Below, in pieces: positions 1 to 9,478 of a stretch of 64,000 nucleotides of DNA. Below the pieces are notes generated by a model, which had not been told where the DNA came from, did no database searches, and saw only the letters and a program-made list of their open reading frames with translations. The stretch comes from Micromonospora sp. NBC_01740. GTDB lineage: Bacteria > Actinomycetota > Actinomycetes > Mycobacteriales > Micromonosporaceae. Position 1 is the first letter of the stretch; each line of letters starts with the position of its first letter. Location: positions 2,170,001 to 2,234,000 of the forward strand of contig NZ_CP109150.1 of assembly GCF_035920365.1 (NCBI RefSeq). The letters are read 5' to 3'. The translations under genes and the position numbers were made by a program.

Positions 1-1
1 C

Positions 2-730
2 GGGGTGCGCGGCGTCCGGGTCGTCGCCCGGCGGCAGCTGACCCCGCGCATGCTGCGGCTGACCCTCGGCGGCCCGGCCCTCGCCGACTTCCACACCTAC
101 CAGGCGGACGACCACGTCAAGATCGTCTTCCCCGACCCGGACGGCACCCGCCGCGACCCCGTCCCGGACGGCCGGGGCATGCTCGACTGGCCACGCCCGC
201 TGCCGACCACCCGCAAGTACACGGTGCGCCGGTACGACCCCGCCACCAACGAACTCGACCTGGACTTCGTGCTGCACGACGGCGGCGTCGCCTCGACGTG
301 GGCGGCCACGGCGGCCGTGGGCGACGAGGTGACGATCGCGGGCCCGCCCGGAGCGAAGGCGTTCCCGCACACCTACGACCACTACGTCCTCGCCGTCGAC
401 GCCACCGCCCTGCCGGCCGTCGCGCGGTGGCTGGAGGAAGCGCCGGCCGACGTGTCGGCGCACCTGGTGGCCGAGGTCGACGACGCCGCCGAACGGGGCT
501 ACCCGCTGGCGCCGCGCGACCGGGTGGCCGTGACGTGGCTGGTACGCGAGGGCACCGGGTCGACGCTGGCGGAGGAGGTGCGGTCGCTGCGCCTGCCGGC
601 CGGGCGTACGTTCCTCTTCGCGGCCGGCGAGGCGACCGACATCAGGCCCCTGCGCGCCTGGAGCCGGGACCGCCTGGACTCGCTGATCACCGGGTACTGG
701 AAACGCGGGATCGCCGGGCTTGAAGACTGA
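2..730 (+). CDS. Siderophore-interacting protein (FAD-dependent ferric-siderophore reductase), 5' truncated
   Basis: Cytoplasmic flavin reductase of the SIP/ViuB family, which releases iron from imported ferric siderophores. The reading frame is open to the window edge. The GTG at position 5 is probably internal, because family members have more residues before the conserved stretch seen here. Visible signs are the flavin-binding RKYTVR motif about 70 residues in, the following HDGG...STWA segment, and a C-terminal FAAGEAT segment typical of the NAD(P)H-binding domain. It overlaps the downstream permease gene by 11 bp and heads an iron-siderophore uptake operon. The substrate-binding lipoprotein normally found with such genes is not in the window and may lie upstream. 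Confidence 0.9.
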   Translation, partial: GVRGVRVVARRQLTPRMLRLTLGGPALADFHTYQADDHVKIVFPDPDGTRRDPVPDGRGMLDWPRPLPTTRKYTVRRYDPATNELDLDFVLHDGGVASTWAATAAVGDEVTIAGPPGAKAFPHTYDHYVLAVDATALPAVARWLEEAPADVSAHLVAEVDDAAERGYPLAPRDRVAVTWLVREGTGSTLAEEVRSLRLPAGRTFLFAAGEATDIRPLRAWSRDRLDSLITGYWKRGIAGLED

Positions 731-1709
731 CCTGCCCCGACGGGCGACGCTCCTGCTCGTGTCCGCCGCGCTGCTCGTCGTCGCGGCGGGCACGAGCATG
801 GCCGTGGGGGCGCGCCCCGTCGCGCCGGCCGAGGTGTGGCGGGCGCTCACCGACTTCGCGGGCACCACCGACCACCTCGTCGTACGCGACATCCGGCTGC
901 CCCGCACGATCCTCGGCGTCTGCGTCGGCGCCGCCCTCGGCGCGGCCGGCGTGCTGATCCAGACCCTGACCCGCAACCCGCTGGCCGAGCCCGGGATCCT
1001 CGGCGTGACCGCCGGGGCCGGTTTCGCGATCAACCTGGGTGTCCTGGCGGGCGTCGCCGGGTCACAGGCCGGTCAGCTCGGCCTCGCGGTGGCCGGTGCC
1101 GTCGCCGCGGCGGTCGCGGTCCACGCCGTCGGGCGCTCCTCGCCGCTGCGGCTGGTCCTCGCCGGCGTCGCGCTGAGCTGGGTCCTGATGGGCGTCTCGC
1201 TCGGCCTGCGGCTGACCTTCCCCGACGTCTTCGACCGGTACCGGTTCTGGTCGGTGGGGGCGATGGCCGGCACCGAGCAGACCCCGTTGGTCCTGCCCGT
1301 GCTTGTGACCGTGGCCGGCCTGGTCGCCGCGATGGTCGCGGCCCGGCCGTTGAACGCGCTGGCGCTCGGCGAGCACGTCGCCCACGCGCTCGGCGCCCAC
1401 GTGACGCGGATCAGGGTCACCGTCCTGGTGCTCGTCACGCTGCTCACCGGAGTCGCCACGGCCGTCGCCGGGCCGATCGCGTTCGTCGGCCTCATGGTGC
1501 CGCACCTGGCGCGGCGGCTCGCCGTCGACTCGATTCCCTGGATCATGGCGTACTCGATGCTGCTCGGCCCGTTCCTGCTGCTCGCCGCCGACGTCGGGTC
1601 GCGGATCCTGCTGCCCACGGGCGAGGTGCCGGTGTCGATCGTCACGGCGTTCCTGGGCGGCCCGGTGCTGATCTGGGCCGTCCGTCGCTACGGCACGGCG
1701 GCGCTGTGA
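720..1709 (+). CDS. Iron-siderophore ABC transporter permease (FecCD family), first subunit
   Basis: Integral membrane subunit of a ferric-siderophore/vitamin B12-type importer. The 329-residue length and many hydrophobic segments fit the FecCD fold. Family motifs include RLPRTILG near residue 58, QTLTRNPLAEPGILGVTAGA, and a conserved loop ending in GPIAFVGLMVPHLAR that contacts the ATPase. TTG at 720 is used because the frame opens there, inside the end of the reductase gene; a GTG further in cannot be excluded. The gene overlaps the second permease by 4 bp (GTGA), so the two are translationally coupled and likely form a heterodimer, as FepD/FepG do. Confidence 0.92.
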   Translation: MKTDLPRRATLLLVSAALLVVAAGTSMAVGARPVAPAEVWRALTDFAGTTDHLVVRDIRLPRTILGVCVGAALGAAGVLIQTLTRNPLAEPGILGVTAGAGFAINLGVLAGVAGSQAGQLGLAVAGAVAAAVAVHAVGRSSPLRLVLAGVALSWVLMGVSLGLRLTFPDVFDRYRFWSVGAMAGTEQTPLVLPVLVTVAGLVAAMVAARPLNALALGEHVAHALGAHVTRIRVTVLVLVTLLTGVATAVAGPIAFVGLMVPHLARRLAVDSIPWIMAYSMLLGPFLLLAADVGSRILLPTGEVPVSIVTAFLGGPVLIWAVRRYGTAAL

Positions 1710-2725
1710 GCACGCTGACGCTGCGGGCTGGGCCGGTGATGGTCGAGGTCGAACGGCGTACCGCCGTCGTGACGTCGGCGCTCGTCGCGGTCGCCGCAGC
1801 CCTCGCCCTGCTGGGGCTCTGCCAGGGGCAGGACTGGGCCAGCCCGGCGGAGGTGCTCACCGCACTGACCCGGGGCGGCGAGTCCGCCTTCGTGATCCGG
1901 GAGTGGCGGCTGCCCCGGGTGGCCGCGGCGCTGGTCTTCGGCGCCTCCCTCGGGCTCGCCGGGGCGGTCTTCCAGAACCTGACCCGCAACGCGCTGGGCA
2001 GCCCGGACGTCATCGGCCTCGACGCGGGCGCGTACACCGGGGCGCTGGTGGCGATCACGGTGCTGAACGGCACCGCCGGGCAGCTCGCGGCGGGCTCGGT
2101 GGCCGGCGGACTGCTGGCCGCCGCGGTCATCTACGTGCTGTCGCTGGACTCCGGGCTCAGCGGCCTCCGGCTGATCGTCGTCGGAATCGCCGTCAACGCG
2201 ATGCTGACGGCGCTCAACTCCTGGATCGTCCTGCGGGCCGAGATCGACGTGGCGCTCGCCGCGACCGGGTGGAGCGCCGGCTCGCTCAACGGCGTCGACT
2301 GGGCCGAGGTCCGTCTCCCGTTCGCCGTCATCGGGCTGTTCGTGCTGCTGCTCGTCGTGATCTCCCACGCCATGCACCAGGCGGCGCTGGGCGACCAGGT
2401 CGCCCGCACCACCGGCGTACGCCTGGGCCGGCTCCGGCTGCTGATGGTCCTGGCCGGCGTCGGCTGCACCGCGACCGTGACCGCGATCGCCGGGCCGGTG
2501 GTGTTCATCGCCCTCGCCGCGCCCCAGATCGGTCGGCGGCTCGTGCGGGCCGCCGGGGTGCCCCTGGTGCCGGCGGCGCTGACCGGCGGGGTGCTGCTGC
2601 TGGCCGCCGACCTCGTCGCGCAGGTGCTGCTGGCGCCGGTCGCGCTGCCGGTCGGCGTGGTCACGACGGCCATCGGCGGCTGCTATCTCATCTGGCTGCT
2701 CGGCATGGAGGTGAAACGACGGTGA
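1706..2725 (+). CDS. Iron-siderophore ABC transporter permease (FecCD family), second subunit
   Basis: Second membrane subunit of the importer, 339 residues from GTG 1706, which overlaps the preceding stop codon. An alternative ATG lies 11 codons downstream at 1739. It carries the same family landmarks as its neighbour: WRLPRVAAALVFGASLGLAG, QNLTRNALGSPDVIG, and GPVVFIALAAPQIGRRL before the last helices. Two different FecCD subunits side by side indicate a heterodimeric channel of the FepDG type. The stop codon overlaps the start of the ATPase gene. Confidence 0.92.
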   Translation: MSTLTLRAGPVMVEVERRTAVVTSALVAVAAALALLGLCQGQDWASPAEVLTALTRGGESAFVIREWRLPRVAAALVFGASLGLAGAVFQNLTRNALGSPDVIGLDAGAYTGALVAITVLNGTAGQLAAGSVAGGLLAAAVIYVLSLDSGLSGLRLIVVGIAVNAMLTALNSWIVLRAEIDVALAATGWSAGSLNGVDWAEVRLPFAVIGLFVLLLVVISHAMHQAALGDQVARTTGVRLGRLRLLMVLAGVGCTATVTAIAGPVVFIALAAPQIGRRLVRAAGVPLVPAALTGGVLLLAADLVAQVLLAPVALPVGVVTTAIGGCYLIWLLGMEVKRR

Positions 2726-3498
2726 CCAGCCGCCTGACCGCGGAGGACGTCACGCTCGGCTACGGCGAGCGGGTGGTGTCGACGCGGGTGAGCCTGGCCG
2801 TGCCGGACGGCACGTTCACGGCAATTGTCGGGCCCAACGCGTGCGGGAAGTCGACGTTGCTGAAGGCGTTCGTCCGGCTGCTCACGCCCTCGTCGGGCAC
2901 GATCCGCCTCGACGGCCGGGACGTCGCCGAGCACCGGCCGAAGCGGTTCGCGCGTCAGGTCGGCTTCCTGCCCCAGGGCCTCGTCGCCCCGGAGGACATC
3001 GTCGTCCGGCGGCTCGTCGCCCGGGGCCGGTACCCGCACCAGTCCCTGCTCGCCACCGGGTCGGCCGCCGACGAGGAGGCCGTCCGGTCGGCCATGGCGG
3101 TGGCCGGCGTCACGGACCTCGCCGAGCGGCCCGTCGAGGAGCTCTCCGGGGGCCAGCGGCAACGGGTCTGGATCGCGATGGTGCTGGCCCAGGAGACGCC
3201 GTACCTGCTGCTCGACGAGCCCACCACCTTCCTCGACATCACCCACCAGTACGAGCTGCTGGCGCTCTTCGCGCGGCTGCGCGACGAGGGGCGCACGATC
3301 GTCGCCGTCCTGCACGACATCAACCAGGCGTGCCGGTTCGCCGACCACATCGTGGCGATGAAGGACGGCCGGGTCGTCGCGCAGGGGCCGCCGGCCGACG
3401 TGGTGGACGCCGCCCTCATGCGCGAGGTGTTCGGCCTGCCGAGCCTGGTGATGCCGAACCCGGCGACGGGGACCCCGATGGTGGTGCCGACCGTCTGA
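2722..3498 (+). CDS. Iron-siderophore ABC transporter ATP-binding protein (FepC-like)
   Basis: ATPase that powers ferric-siderophore import with the two upstream permeases; 258 residues. Walker A GPNACGKST lies at 37-45, the Q-loop in FLPQGLV near 85, the ABC signature LSGGQRQR at 141-148, Walker B LLLDEP at 162-167 and the switch histidine in VLHDI at 198. The set is complete, so it should be active. The GTG start overlaps the upstream TGA, completing a four-gene reductase-permease-permease-ATPase operon. No iron box was identified by eye because the operon start is outside the window. Confidence 0.94.
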   Translation: MTSRLTAEDVTLGYGERVVSTRVSLAVPDGTFTAIVGPNACGKSTLLKAFVRLLTPSSGTIRLDGRDVAEHRPKRFARQVGFLPQGLVAPEDIVVRRLVARGRYPHQSLLATGSAADEEAVRSAMAVAGVTDLAERPVEELSGGQRQRVWIAMVLAQETPYLLLDEPTTFLDITHQYELLALFARLRDEGRTIVAVLHDINQACRFADHIVAMKDGRVVAQGPPADVVDAALMREVFGLPSLVMPNPATGTPMVVPTV

Positions 3499-3543
3499 CT
3501 CCGGGGTTGACCTGAAGCGGGATTGAGGTTGTCGGATGGGGAC

Positions 3544-4521
3544 ATGCGTGCCATTCGGCTTCACGAGTTCGGTCCCCCCGGAAACCTGGTGCTCGACGAC
3601 CTGCCCGACCTGACACCCGGCCCCGGCCAGGTCCGGATCGCGGTGTCGGCCAGCGGCGTGCACCTGCTCGACACGACCCTGCGCCGGGGCGAGGCCGGCG
3701 GCCCGCTCCCGCTGCCCGACCTGCCCACCATCCCCGGCCGGGAGGTCGCCGGCGTCGTCGACGAGCTGGGCGAGGGCGTGGACGGGGCGTGGCGCGGGCG
3801 GCGGGTCGTCGCGCACCTGGGCATGGTGCCGGGCGGGTACGCCGAGCAGGCGGTCACCGACGTCGGCTCCCTGTACGCCGTACCGCCGGGGCTGACCGAC
3901 GCTGAGGCGGTGGCCGCGGTCGGCACGGGCCGTACGACACTCGGGATCTTCGGCCTGGAGCCGCCGACGGCGGACGACGTCGTCTTCGTGCCGTCGGCGG
4001 CCGGCGGGGTCGGCTGGCTGCTGGCGCAGGCCGCGCGGACGACCGGCGCCACCGTGGTGGCGGCGGCGCGCGGCGCCGACCGGACGGCGAAGCTGCGCGA
4101 GCTGGGCGCGGACCTCGTGGTGGACTACGGCCAGCCGGACTGGGTCGGGACGGTGCGGGACCGGGTCGGCGGCCTGAGCCTGGTGTACGACGGGGTGGGC
4201 GGCGCGGTGGGCCGGGCCGCCCTGGAGCTGACGCGGCCGGGCGGCCGGTTCATGATGTTCGGCTGGTCGGCCGGCGAGGCGACCCGGATCGACACCGGCG
4301 ACGTCATCGGTCGGGGCCTGACCGTGGGCTGGCTGGGTCAGCGGCTTCGCGCCCTGCCCGGCGGCATCCCGGCGCTGGCCGCCCGGTCGCTGGAGCTGGC
4401 CGGGCAGGGCTGGTGGCGACCGCTGGTCTCGACCTACCCGCTGGCCGACGCCGCCACCGCGCACGCCGACCTGGAGGGACGCCGGGCGCTCGGCAAGGTG
4501 GTGCTCACCGTCGCACGCTGA
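3544..4521 (+). CDS. Zinc-independent quinone oxidoreductase-like (MDR family) NADP-dependent dehydrogenase
   Basis: Medium-chain dehydrogenase/reductase of 325 residues in the quinone-oxidoreductase branch. The N-terminal GroES-like domain is followed by a Rossmann domain with AAGGVG at 152-157, the NADPH-binding loop of this branch; the usual catalytic zinc cysteines are not apparent. ATG 3544 is chosen because MRAIRLHEFG matches the usual start of the family. It lies 45 bp after the ABC ATPase gene on the same strand. It could share that operon, but it has no obvious role in iron transport. The substrate cannot be deduced. Confidence 0.85.
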   Translation: MRAIRLHEFGPPGNLVLDDLPDLTPGPGQVRIAVSASGVHLLDTTLRRGEAGGPLPLPDLPTIPGREVAGVVDELGEGVDGAWRGRRVVAHLGMVPGGYAEQAVTDVGSLYAVPPGLTDAEAVAAVGTGRTTLGIFGLEPPTADDVVFVPSAAGGVGWLLAQAARTTGATVVAAARGADRTAKLRELGADLVVDYGQPDWVGTVRDRVGGLSLVYDGVGGAVGRAALELTRPGGRFMMFGWSAGEATRIDTGDVIGRGLTVGWLGQRLRALPGGIPALAARSLELAGQGWWRPLVSTYPLADAATAHADLEGRRALGKVVLTVAR

Positions 4522-4530
4522 CCCGGCGCC

Positions 4531-5193
4531 TCAGCCGGCCGGCCGGCGGGCCACCAGGTACGCCTGCGGCGTGCGCTCCGGCTGGCTCCCGAAGGCCTCG
4601 GGCTCGCGCACCAGCCGGACGCGGACGTCCAGCCCCGCGTCGGTCAGCAGCTCGGCGACCCGGTCCGGTCGGCGGCGCCGGAATTCCAGCGAGACCGGGT
4701 GGCCGAGCGCCTCGGTCAGGTGCAGCGGCTCGTCGCCGACCTGGAACGCCAGGACCAGGTGACCGCCGGGCGTCAACGTCCGGTGGAAGTCCGCGAAGGT
4801 GGCCGGGAGCAGGTCGTCCGGGACGTGGATGGTCGAGTACCAGGCCACGACGCCGCTGAGGGAGGCGTCGGGCAGCCCCAGATCGGGCATCGCGCCCACG
4901 TCGAAGCGCAGGTCGGGGTGGACCCGGCGGGCGACCTCGACCATCCGCGGGGAGAGGTCGATGCCGAACGCGTCGAGCCCGAGCCCGTGCAGGTACCCGG
5001 TGAGCCGGCCGGGGCCGCAGCCGACGTCGGCGACGGGCCCGTTCCCGGCGGCGCGCACGAGGTCGGCGAAGGCGGTGAGGACCGCCCGCTCCCACGGGTT
5101 GGCGACCAGCTCGTCCTGGAACCGCTCGGCGTAGTCGACGGCCAGGGCGTCGTAGGACGATCGGGTGTCATGCGGGTGCTCGGATTCGATCAC
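4531..5193 (-). CDS. Class I SAM-dependent methyltransferase
   Basis: Small-molecule-type methyltransferase, 220 residues. SAM-binding motif I is VADVGCGPGR at about 54-63, followed by an acidic loop (FGIDLSPRMVEVAR) and a post-motif PGGHLVLAFQ. GTG 5193 is chosen because a TAGCGT hexamer ends 8 nt upstream (5202-5207 on the other strand), the pattern of a leaderless actinobacterial transcript, and no ribosome binding site is visible. Substrate unknown. It converges with the upstream oxidoreductase gene (9 bp between stops). The 247 bp to clpP hold no convincing gene. Confidence 0.82.
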   Translation of the reverse strand: MIESEHPHDTRSSYDALAVDYAERFQDELVANPWERAVLTAFADLVRAAGNGPVADVGCGPGRLTGYLHGLGLDAFGIDLSPRMVEVARRVHPDLRFDVGAMPDLGLPDASLSGVVAWYSTIHVPDDLLPATFADFHRTLTPGGHLVLAFQVGDEPLHLTEALGHPVSLEFRRRRPDRVAELLTDAGLDVRVRLVREPEAFGSQPERTPQAYLVARRPAG

Positions 5194-5440
5194 GCCCAGG
5201 CACGCTACCGGTCCTGCGCGCCGAACGGCGAACACCTGCGCTACGCGGCGTAGGCAGACGTAACGAGATTCGTGCACAAGACGCTGCGCCGGCAGTCCGC
5301 GCGGATTCCCACTGGCGGGAATAGGCTCCGTCGTATCGGCGGCCAGCACGGCGATGGCCATCGCGTACCGGAGGTCGGACGCGGATCGAGGGGGCGCGTC
5401 CGGCGCCGGTGTCGCTGCCTCCCGTCGCGGCCCGGCTCCG

Positions 5441-6040
5441 TCAGCTCCCCGGGAGTTGCTCGGCCCTCGTGACCACCCGGTCGATCAGGCCGTACTCGCG
5501 GGCCTGCTCGGCGGTGAACCACCGGTCGCGGTCCCAGTCCCGCTGGATCTCCTCCAGGCTGCGCCCGCTGTGCCGGGCGATCAGCTCCTGCATTGTCTGC
5601 TTCACGTGCAGCATGTTCTCCGCCTGGATCGTGATGTCCGCGGCGGTGCCGCCCATCCCGCCGGACGGCTGGTGCATCATGATCCGTGAGTGGGGCAGCG
5701 CGTAACGCTTGCCGGCCGTGCCCGCGCAGAGCAGGAACTGCCCCATCGAGCCGGCGAAGCCGAGCGCCACCGTCGCCACGTCGTTGCGGACGAACCGCAT
5801 CGTGTCGTAGACGGCCATGCCCGCGCTGACCGAGCCACCCGGCGAGTTGATGTAGAGCACGATGTCCCGCTCCGGATCCTCGGCGGCGAGCAGCAGCATC
5901 TGGGCGCAGATCTGGTTCGCCGAGGCGTCGGTGACCTCGGTGCCGAGGAAGATGATGCGCTCCTTCAGCAGCCGGTCGAACACCTGGTCGCCGAAGGACG
6001 GCTGCCCACCGTCAAACATCCGTACGTCGAGACCGATCAT
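5441..6040 (-). CDS. clpP: ATP-dependent Clp protease proteolytic subunit (PopR-controlled, ClpP3-like)
   Basis: Serine peptidase core of the Clp protease, 199 residues. The triad is complete: Ser98 (GFAGSMGQ), His123 (MMHQPSGG) and Asp172 (WDRDRWF). ATG 6040 gives the usual short N-terminus; MFDGG seven codons later is an alternative. Only one clpP is present, directly downstream of a PopR/ClgR-type activator gene and behind a near-textbook PopR operator. This suggests a second, conditionally expressed ClpP set such as Streptomyces clpP3, not the housekeeping clpP1P2 pair, which normally sits beside clpX. That assignment is inferred from context. Confidence 0.92.
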   Translation of the reverse strand: MIGLDVRMFDGGQPSFGDQVFDRLLKERIIFLGTEVTDASANQICAQMLLLAAEDPERDIVLYINSPGGSVSAGMAVYDTMRFVRNDVATVALGFAGSMGQFLLCAGTAGKRYALPHSRIMMHQPSGGMGGTAADITIQAENMLHVKQTMQELIARHSGRSLEEIQRDWDRDRWFTAEQAREYGLIDRVVTRAEQLPGS

Positions 6041-6139
6041 CGCGTCCGCCCTTCCGGCACTGCCGGCGGGCGACCGGAGGGGCGCCCGGGGGACCGGCAC
6101 CTCCAGCCTGCGTGGAACGTGACGCGCGGGGCCAGCCAT

Positions 6140-6184
6140 TCTGCCGGCGGCAGATCAGCCGACGGCAGATCAGCCGACGGCAGA
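6140..6184 (-). promoter_or_regulatory. PopR-type operator with two extra half-sites upstream of clpP
   Basis: Positions 6140-6154 read TCTGCC-GGC-GGCAGA, a perfect palindrome identical to the TCTGCC-3N-GGCAGA box I recall as described for Streptomyces PopR. The right half GGCAGA recurs at 6164-6169 and 6179-6184, exactly 15 bp apart, within a direct 15-bp repeat (GGCAGATCAGCCGAC). The site lies about 100 bp before the clpP start and just behind the popR stop codon. It is most likely where PopR activates clpP. Confidence 0.8.
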
Positions 6185-6194
6185 ACCGGCCGGC

Positions 6195-6692
6195 CTAGAC
6201 GACGGTCAACGTCCGCGTGCCCGCCCGTGTCCGCCCGCAGCCCAGCGCGACGCGGGTACGCGGACCGGAGCGCCCGCCCACGGCGGAGGTGGGCCGCCCG
6301 ACCCGCAGGGTCGTGCCGCCCGAACGCGGAGCCAGGTGGAGCAGGGGGCCGCCGGCCCGGGGAGCGACCCGCACGGCCGGGGCGGCGGCGTCGGGCCGGC
6401 CGACCTCCGCCCGCTCCAGCCGGGCCAGGCCGGCCCGGGGTGCGGACGGGATGCGCGGCTCGACCCGACGCAGGTCGTCGCGCGCCTCCTCCAACAGGTC
6501 GGACAGGTGGATGCCGAGCGCCCGGCAGATCGCCGCGAGCACCTCCGAGGAGGCCTCCTTGCGACCGCGTTCGACCTCGGAAAGGTAGGGCACCGACACT
6601 CCGGCGGCCTCGGCCACCTCGCGCAGCGTGCGGCCCTGCCGCAGCCGGAGCCGGCGCAGCACCCCGCCGATCACTCGTCGCAGCAACGACAT
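6195..6692 (-). CDS. popR: PopR/ClgR-type XRE-family transcriptional activator of clp genes
   Basis: DNA-binding regulator of 165 residues. The N-terminal helix-turn-helix (about 21-45, RTLREVAEAAGVSVPYLSEV) is followed by ERGRKEASSEVLAAICRALG, which closely matches the ClgR/PopR family of Clp protease activators. The rest is a variable, Arg/Ala-rich tail. It lies upstream of clpP on the same strand with a PopR-type box between them, so it probably controls that gene. Streptomyces PopR depends on C-terminal alanines for ClpP-mediated turnover; this protein ends in TLTVV, so that degron appears absent or changed. ClgR itself is the alternative identity. Confidence 0.82.
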   Translation of the reverse strand: MSLLRRVIGGVLRRLRLRQGRTLREVAEAAGVSVPYLSEVERGRKEASSEVLAAICRALGIHLSDLLEEARDDLRRVEPRIPSAPRAGLARLERAEVGRPDAAAPAVRVAPRAGGPLLHLAPRSGGTTLRVGRPTSAVGGRSGPRTRVALGCGRTRAGTRTLTVV

Positions 6693-6899
6693 GCGGGCCT
6701 CACTCTCGGGCTCGTCGTCCGGGACACCCCCATCATGCCCCCTGTCGGGCGCGCGGGTCGTCCCGTCGTGCCGCGCGTCGTGGGGTGAGCCGTGGGGTGA
6801 GCCGGGGTGACCCGGGTCGACGACCCCGCCGTGCGAGATCCGCGCTGGCCGCTATGTTGTGGTCGTGCAGGCGACGACAGGGCCGGGACAGGCCCTCAC

Positions 6900-7913
6900 G
6901 TGATCCACTTTCCGGCCCAGCGACGGGGCCCCCTGAGCGCGCTGAGTCTCCGACTGGCCGCCGCCATCGGCCTGGTCTTCGCCACCGTCGCCGTGGTCTA
7001 CCTCGACCGGGACGGCTACCGCGACGTCAACGAGGACGCGCTGACCCTCCTCGACTGCTTCTACTACGCGGTGGTCACCCTCTCGACCACCGGCTACGGG
7101 GACATCACCCCGGTCAGCCAGACGGCCCGGCTGATCAACGTCGTCTACATCACGCCCGCCCGGGTGATCTTCCTGATCATCCTGGTCGGCACCACCCTGG
7201 AAGTGCTGACCGAGCAGTACCGCACCGGGCGTCGCCTGTCGCGGTGGAGGAGAGCCGTGAAGGACCACGTCATCATCTGCGGCTACGGGACGAAGGGCCG
7301 CAGCGCGGTCTCCGCCCTGATGGAGAACGGGCTCGACAAGTCCCGGATCGTGGTGGTGGAACGCAGCGGTCCGGCGCTGCGGCAGGCCACCTCGGCCGGC
7401 CTGGTGGCGATCGAGGGCTCGGCGACCCGCTCGTCGGTGCTCAACGAGGCGCACGTACGCAACGCCAAGGCGGTGATCATCGCGACCGACAGCGACGACG
7501 CCTCGGTCCTGGTGGCGTTGACCGTACGGCAGCTCACCGCCGGGCAGGTGCGGATCATCGCCGCCGCCCGGGAGGCGGAGAACGCCCCGCTGCTCAAGCA
7601 GAGCGGCGCCCACCACGTGATCGTCTCCTCGGCCACCGCCGGCCGGCTGCTGGGCCTGTCCACCTCGGCCCCGCCGCTGATCGACGTGGTGGAGGACCTG
7701 CTCACCCCCGGCCAGGGCATGGCGCTGGCGATGCGCTCCGCCGAGCGCTCCGAGGTGGGCCGGTCGCCCCGCGAGCTGGAATCGCTGGTCATCGCCCTGG
7801 TTCGGCGGGGCAAGGTGGTCACCCTGGCCGACAAGGCCGGCGCGGTCATCGAGACCGGCGACATGCTGGTGCACGTACGCGACGACCGCCCGCACGCGAC
7901 AGCCGCCCCCTGA
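6900..7913 (+). CDS. Potassium channel with RCK/TrkA-N domain
   Basis: Membrane ion channel subunit, 337 residues. The first helix (about 16-34) is followed by a pore helix and the potassium selectivity filter TTGYGD at 63-68, then a second helix (about 82-100). A cytoplasmic RCK domain begins with VIICGYGTKGR at 124-134, an NAD-binding Rossmann loop, and a TrkA-C-like region ends the protein. The layout is that of two-helix MthK-type channels. GTG 6900 is chosen because upstream residues are not membrane-like. A TATGTT hexamer at 6852-6857 could be the -10 box of a short leader. It is divergent from popR. Confidence 0.88.
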   Translation: MIHFPAQRRGPLSALSLRLAAAIGLVFATVAVVYLDRDGYRDVNEDALTLLDCFYYAVVTLSTTGYGDITPVSQTARLINVVYITPARVIFLIILVGTTLEVLTEQYRTGRRLSRWRRAVKDHVIICGYGTKGRSAVSALMENGLDKSRIVVVERSGPALRQATSAGLVAIEGSATRSSVLNEAHVRNAKAVIIATDSDDASVLVALTVRQLTAGQVRIIAAAREAENAPLLKQSGAHHVIVSSATAGRLLGLSTSAPPLIDVVEDLLTPGQGMALAMRSAERSEVGRSPRELESLVIALVRRGKVVTLADKAGAVIETGDMLVHVRDDRPHATAAP

Positions 7914-8333
7914 TCCGTGGTCGCCCTTGATCGGTCGGGCGTTGGTGGCGGGCCGCGGACGTCCGATCCGTGGGTCCGAGCCGGCACCGCTCTTCGCATG
8001 GTCAACGGACCCGTCTGTGGTCACGTTCGGTAACAACTCGTCATCCGAGCGCCACTGCAGTCCGTGCCCTTTGCTCTGCATCCATATACGCGCCAGCTAC
8101 CCTGAGTGCCTGGTGCGTATGCGGCTGCAGAGCAAAGGGCCCACAAGGTCGGGGCGACCCGTCAGCGCGACTTTCAATGAATTCGCTGTTCACAGGGCTG
8201 CCAACCTCATTGGCGGCAGTTAGGGCTCGTTTCAAAGCCGACGTCGCTGTCACTGAACGTAGTGAATCGCGAGGAGGCGAGTCCTGTCACTCAACGTGAC
8301 GCGGCGATGCGGCCCAGGCTCTCGGGTTCCGGC
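7914..8333. other. Gene-free region with several inverted repeats; possible structured RNA
   Basis: No convincing gene. The stretch looks less GC-rich than its surroundings. It contains a 15-bp perfect inverted repeat (8066-8140, own entry), a hairpin at 8198-8219 (CTGCC/GGCAG), GGCT/AGCC at 8224-8239, CACT/AGTG at 8251-8264, TCGC/GCGA at 8267-8280 and GTCAC/GTGAC at 8286-8300. A small RNA or a long leader is possible, but each short stem alone is weak evidence. Confidence 0.4.
8066..8140. repeat. 15-bp perfect inverted repeat with 45-nt loop
   Basis: GCCCTTTGCTCTGCA (8066-8080) is the exact reverse complement of 8126-8140. Inside the loop ATACGC (8086-8091) pairs with GCGTAT (8115-8120), so the arms could extend past an internal bulge. 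There is no poly-T tail and no flanking transposase, so it looks neither like a plain terminator nor like an insertion sequence end. Confidence 0.8.
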
Positions 8334-8383
8334 AACCGCGAGAAGGGTCCGCCACCGGTCGGTGGCGGACCCTTCTCGCGGTT
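8334..8383 (-). terminator. Perfect 23-bp hairpin, bidirectional terminator for korAB
   Basis: The arms 8334-8356 and 8361-8383 are perfectly complementary around the tetraloop GGTC. The hairpin sits 60 bp beyond the stop of the minus-strand korB gene. It lacks a T-run, as is common in high-GC actinomycetes. Confidence 0.82.
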
Positions 8384-8443
8384 CTGGCCCCTTGGGCGGC
8401 CAGCCTCCCCGACTTCTCGCTCAGGGGCGGCCGGCCGCGCCGG

Positions 8444-9470
<1,027 letters not shown>

Positions 9471-9478
<8 letters not shown>

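Noticed and set aside
7927..8223. Possible 98-codon gene in the intergenic region
   Set aside because: No ribosome binding site, no codon position bias and no family resemblance; hairpins run through it.
8041..8300. Insertion sequence remnant
   Set aside because: The inverted repeat is close together, lacks a transposase fragment and no target-site duplication was found.
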